From an uncultured Flavobacteriaceae bacterium (GTDB lineage Bacteria > Bacteroidota > Bacteroidia > Flavobacteriales > Flavobacteriaceae): 64,000 bases of DNA. The stretch covers positions 310,001 to 374,000 of the forward strand of contig CANNAN010000001.1 of assembly GCA_947502635.1 (NCBI GenBank), read 5' to 3'. The notes under the pieces were generated by a model. The model saw nothing but the letters and a program-made list of their open reading frames with translations, did no database searches and was not told the origin of the DNA. Of this stretch, positions 61,346 to 64,000 are shown one piece after another (the first letter of the stretch is position 1; the number at the start of each line of letters is the position of its first letter). A program made the translations under genes and the position numbers.

Positions 61346-64000
61346 ATGATAAAAACAAAGACATTATATTTAGTATTGGTATTTATATTTTATATTTTAC
61401 CTTTTGGAATCGAGGCTCAAGAAGAAAATGATTTGAATTCGGTATCTGCTACTATAACCAATAGAACAGGAGATGTTTTAGAAGGCGTCCATATTCTTGC
61501 ATCTAAGTCTAGAAATAGAGCCGTTACTGATACTAATGGAACTTTTGGTATAAAAGTTCAAAGTAAAGACATTCTTATAATAACCCGTTTAGGTTATGAG
61601 AGAAGCATTGTTCATGTAAGTAATGGTACTTTAGAAAGTGAAACTATTGTGCTAAAGCAATGGGGTGTTATAGATCCTCAGGAAAGTACTAAAATAGCTT
61701 TAGGAAGTATGCCTTTTGAGAGGATTACAGGTTCTGTTGAACGTATAACAGGTGAGGAACTAAACGACTTTCCAACAGCCTTTACTCGTGAGGCTTTGGC
61801 AGGTAGATTGTCTGGTTTAGAAACTTCTTATGGCAATGCATCAGCAGTTGCTGAAAGTTTTGGAAACAGTATACGGAGTCAAGGTGTTGGTCAACTTTTT
61901 GTAGATGGTATACCATCTGCAGATATAGTATTAACACCTGCTGAGGTAGACGATATTGTTATCGCTAAAGATTATGGTTCATCTTTTATGTATGGTGCAT
62001 TGGGAGCCCCAGGTGCTATAATTGTAAACACTAAGCATGGATTGCCTGGAGGACGTTTATTTAGATTTAAATCAAGAACAGGTGTTAGAACACCTACATT
62101 CTTACCTAGCACGATGAACGCTCAGGATTATGCAAGAAATTATAATATTGCGCTGAGTAATGATGGTCTTTCTCCAATTTACACACAAAGTGATATAGAA
62201 GATTATACCAATGGTACAAACCCAGTGATGAACCCTAATAACAATTATTATGAAGATTTTGTTAACGGTATCTCAACATATACCCATATTACGGGCGATT
62301 TTTCTGGAGGAAATGAAGACGTACAGTATTTTTCTCATTTAGGTTATTATACTACTGATGGGATAGAAAATGTGGGTGATGGAAGAAAGTTAACCAGACT
62401 TAGATTAAATAATAATGTTCAAATTAAATTAGGAAATACAGGAAAGGTTAATGTAGGTATTGGTGGAAGTTTCAATAGAAGAAATGAGCCGCGTTTAAAT
62501 GCCGATAGTCAGTTTAATACCATGTATAACTATCCAGCAAACGCGTTACCTTATAAAATCAATGATACTATTTTTGGTAGAACTCAAGAGTATGGTACCA
62601 ATTTACTTGCAGGCTTAGCTCATTCTGCTATCATGGAAGACGAAAGAAGAGACGCTTTTGCACGAATTGGTTTAGACTTAGATTTAAGTGAAATAACAGA
62701 AGGATTAAGTCTTAAAAGTTTAGTTGGTATGTACACGCTAAATGTATTATCATCTTTTCTAGATCTTAGGCCGAATACTGCAGAACCTGTATTTACACCC
62801 AATGGTGATGGTACTTATGATACCAGTTTTAGAGAGTTTAGTGCTGGTAAAATATCATTTAATTTCTCAAAACTTGGAGATCGGGTAGATAGAAGTCAAT
62901 TTATTAATGCTAATCTACATTATGATAGAGATTTTAGTAAAAATCATAAGGTTATTGCAGATGTGTTTTATACAAATCAAAAAATAACAGGAAGTAAGTT
63001 GCAGCAAAATACAATTTTTAGAAATATAGGAATGCGGGTAAACTATTTATTAAATGAAAAATATGTTTTGGAAGGAAAACTTCTAAACTCGCCTATACGT
63101 CAGCTGTCACAAGATGAAAGGGACAAGATAAATTATGATGCAGGTATTGCTTGGTTGTTACATAAAGAGTCTTTTCTGGATAATGCAAGTTGGTTGAACT
63201 TTTTGAAATTTCGAGCTAATTTTGGTGTGCAATCAAGACCAGTAAGTCAGTTTTTTATAACAGAAAACCAGTATGGTAGTAGTGGAGCTGGTACTTTTGG
63301 AGTTTTTCGTGGTGAAACTGCTGGGGCTGGTGGAACTAATAGAATTTTTACAGCTTCAAATTTGGTGACACCTAAGCAAGAATACCTTAGTATTGGTCTA
63401 GACTTTCAAATGTTGAAGTCTAAAATTAACGGCCAATTAAATTACTTCAATATTCGTAATTATGATCAGATAATACCTATTACTTTGGCATATGCCATTA
63501 TACCAAGTAGTTATACGCCTCTAGTTAATAATGGTGATACTAGGTTTAGAGGTATTGATGGAAGTATTTCATATAATAATAAAATAGGGAGTTTAAGTTA
63601 CAAATTAGGTGTTAATGCCATGTATGGAGTTAGTTATGCTACAGAATTTAATTATTTAAATTATCCAGCTGGTGAAGAGCAGAGAAATATCGCAGGTAAT
63701 AGAGGTGGTCGAATTATAGGACTCAAAGCTAACGGAATATTTCAAAACGAAGCAGAAATAGCTAGTGCTCCCCCCCAGTTATTTGGTGAAGTAAAACCAG
63801 GAGATATTCGGTATGTAGATTTTAATAATGATGGTGTTGTTGATGAGAAAGATTACCATGAGGTAGGAAATTCACCAAGAGTTTCATTTGGTTTAAATTA
63901 TATGATGCAGTACAAAAATTGGAGTTTCAGCATTCATGGTGATGGTGCATTAGGAGGAGATTATGTTGAGCAATTAAATTGGAACCGAGGTATTAATGAT
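61346..64000 (+). CDS. Second SusC-like TonB receptor (C-terminus off the window)
   Basis: The frame is open from the ATG at 61346 to the window end (885 codons), so the right edge lies in the barrel. The first residues (MIKTKTLYLVLVFIFYILPFG) form a signal peptide ending near IEAQ; an upstream ATG at 61322 adds only LTVNDFT. A carboxypeptidase-regulatory-like domain (about 35-105; NRTGDVLEGVHILASKSRN) and a plug with REALAGRLSGLETSYG and SSFMYGALGAPGAIIVNTKHG follow. It begins 25 bp after susD, which is unusual: two SusC-like receptors surround one SusD. The second partner may lie beyond the window. Confidence 0.93.
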   Translation, partial: MIKTKTLYLVLVFIFYILPFGIEAQEENDLNSVSATITNRTGDVLEGVHILASKSRNRAVTDTNGTFGIKVQSKDILIITRLGYERSIVHVSNGTLESETIVLKQWGVIDPQESTKIALGSMPFERITGSVERITGEELNDFPTAFTREALAGRLSGLETSYGNASAVAESFGNSIRSQGVGQLFVDGIPSADIVLTPAEVDDIVIAKDYGSSFMYGALGAPGAIIVNTKHGLPGGRLFRFKSRTGVRTPTFLPSTMNAQDYARNYNIALSNDGLSPIYTQSDIEDYTNGTNPVMNPNNNYYEDFVNGISTYTHITGDFSGGNEDVQYFSHLGYYTTDGIENVGDGRKLTRLRLNNNVQIKLGNTGKVNVGIGGSFNRRNEPRLNADSQFNTMYNYPANALPYKINDTIFGRTQEYGTNLLAGLAHSAIMEDERRDAFARIGLDLDLSEITEGLSLKSLVGMYTLNVLSSFLDLRPNTAEPVFTPNGDGTYDTSFREFSAGKISFNFSKLGDRVDRSQFINANLHYDRDFSKNHKVIADVFYTNQKITGSKLQQNTIFRNIGMRVNYLLNEKYVLEGKLLNSPIRQLSQDERDKINYDAGIAWLLHKESFLDNASWLNFLKFRANFGVQSRPVSQFFITENQYGSSGAGTFGVFRGETAGAGGTNRIFTASNLVTPKQEYLSIGLDFQMLKSKINGQLNYFNIRNYDQIIPITLAYAIIPSSYTPLVNNGDTRFRGIDGSISYNNKIGSLSYKLGVNAMYGVSYATEFNYLNYPAGEEQRNIAGNRGGRIIGLKANGIFQNEAEIASAPPQLFGEVKPGDIRYVDFNNDGVVDEKDYHEVGNSPRVSFGLNYMMQYKNWSFSIHGDGALGGDYVEQLNWNRGIND

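Noticed and set aside
1-64000. CRISPR arrays, insertion sequences, intact prophage genes
   Set aside because: No regularly spaced repeats, transposase motifs or phage structural genes were seen by reading both strands.

Overview
The window is AT-rich chromosomal DNA from a member of the Bacteroidota, most likely a marine or sediment Flavobacteriaceae. Evidence: SusC/SusD pairs, SPII lipoproteins with Cys at residues 16-22, type IX secretion C-terminal sorting domains, DUF4249 and FISUMP-type lipoproteins, Bacteroidota-type -7 promoter boxes (TAnnTTTG), and no Shine-Dalgarno signals. No IS element, CRISPR array or intact phage gene was seen.

Region 1 (1-8.3 kb): a leftward pair made of a TonB-dependent receptor and a PQQ-dependent sugar dehydrogenase that runs off the left edge; a tRNA-Pro(TGG) with its own promoter and terminator; a rightward TonB receptor plus DUF4249 lipoprotein pair; and an unknown leftward lipoprotein. 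The 3' flank of the tRNA recurs in degenerate form near 8.4 kb, so this block may be an old insertion.

Region 2 (8.8-33.4 kb, all leftward): a nearly complete cobalamin (B12) cluster in two transcription units. The upstream unit (cbiP/cobQ, threonine-phosphate decarboxylase, cbiB, a small P-loop ATPase) starts at 33298. The long downstream unit begins with an adenosylcobalamin riboswitch (about 29180-29350). It encodes a thioredoxin-like ferredoxin protein, an SDR-CobA fusion, CbiX, CbiL, a CobJ-CbiC fusion, BluB, CobL (CbiE-CbiT), a CbiG-CobM fusion, CobK/CbiJ, CbiD, a Ni/Co-type permease, a ChlI-ChlD fusion, CbiA, a PduO-type adenosyltransferase, a CobW GTPase and CobN. Early-cobalt (CbiX, CbiD, CbiG) and late-cobalt (CobN plus ChlID) chelation markers coexist. 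CobU, CobS, CobT and a recognisable precorrin-2 dehydrogenase are not in the window.

Region 3 (33.5-39.1 kb): a pseudogene broken by a 118-bp tandem duplication and a second frameshift. It is followed by a rightward three-gene set: a membrane fatty-acid hydroxylase, a ketosynthase III fused to a haem-oxygenase-like diiron domain, and a protein of unknown function. A Crp/Fnr-type regulator comes next. The three-gene set looks like an uncharacterised small lipid or fatty-acyl pathway and is the best candidate for an undescribed system.

Region 4 (39.8-64 kb, all rightward): a polysaccharide-utilisation region. It holds an ECF sigma factor, a GH97 enzyme, two paralogous secreted right-handed beta-helix enzymes (GH141-like) with T9SS tails around an FN3 lipoprotein, a secreted T9SS protein, two FN3-FISUMP lipoproteins, SusC, SusD, and a second SusC-like receptor that runs off the right edge. 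The beta-helix tails and the FN3 lipoprotein have visibly higher GC content than their surroundings and nearly identical tail DNA, which suggests recent gene conversion or acquisition.
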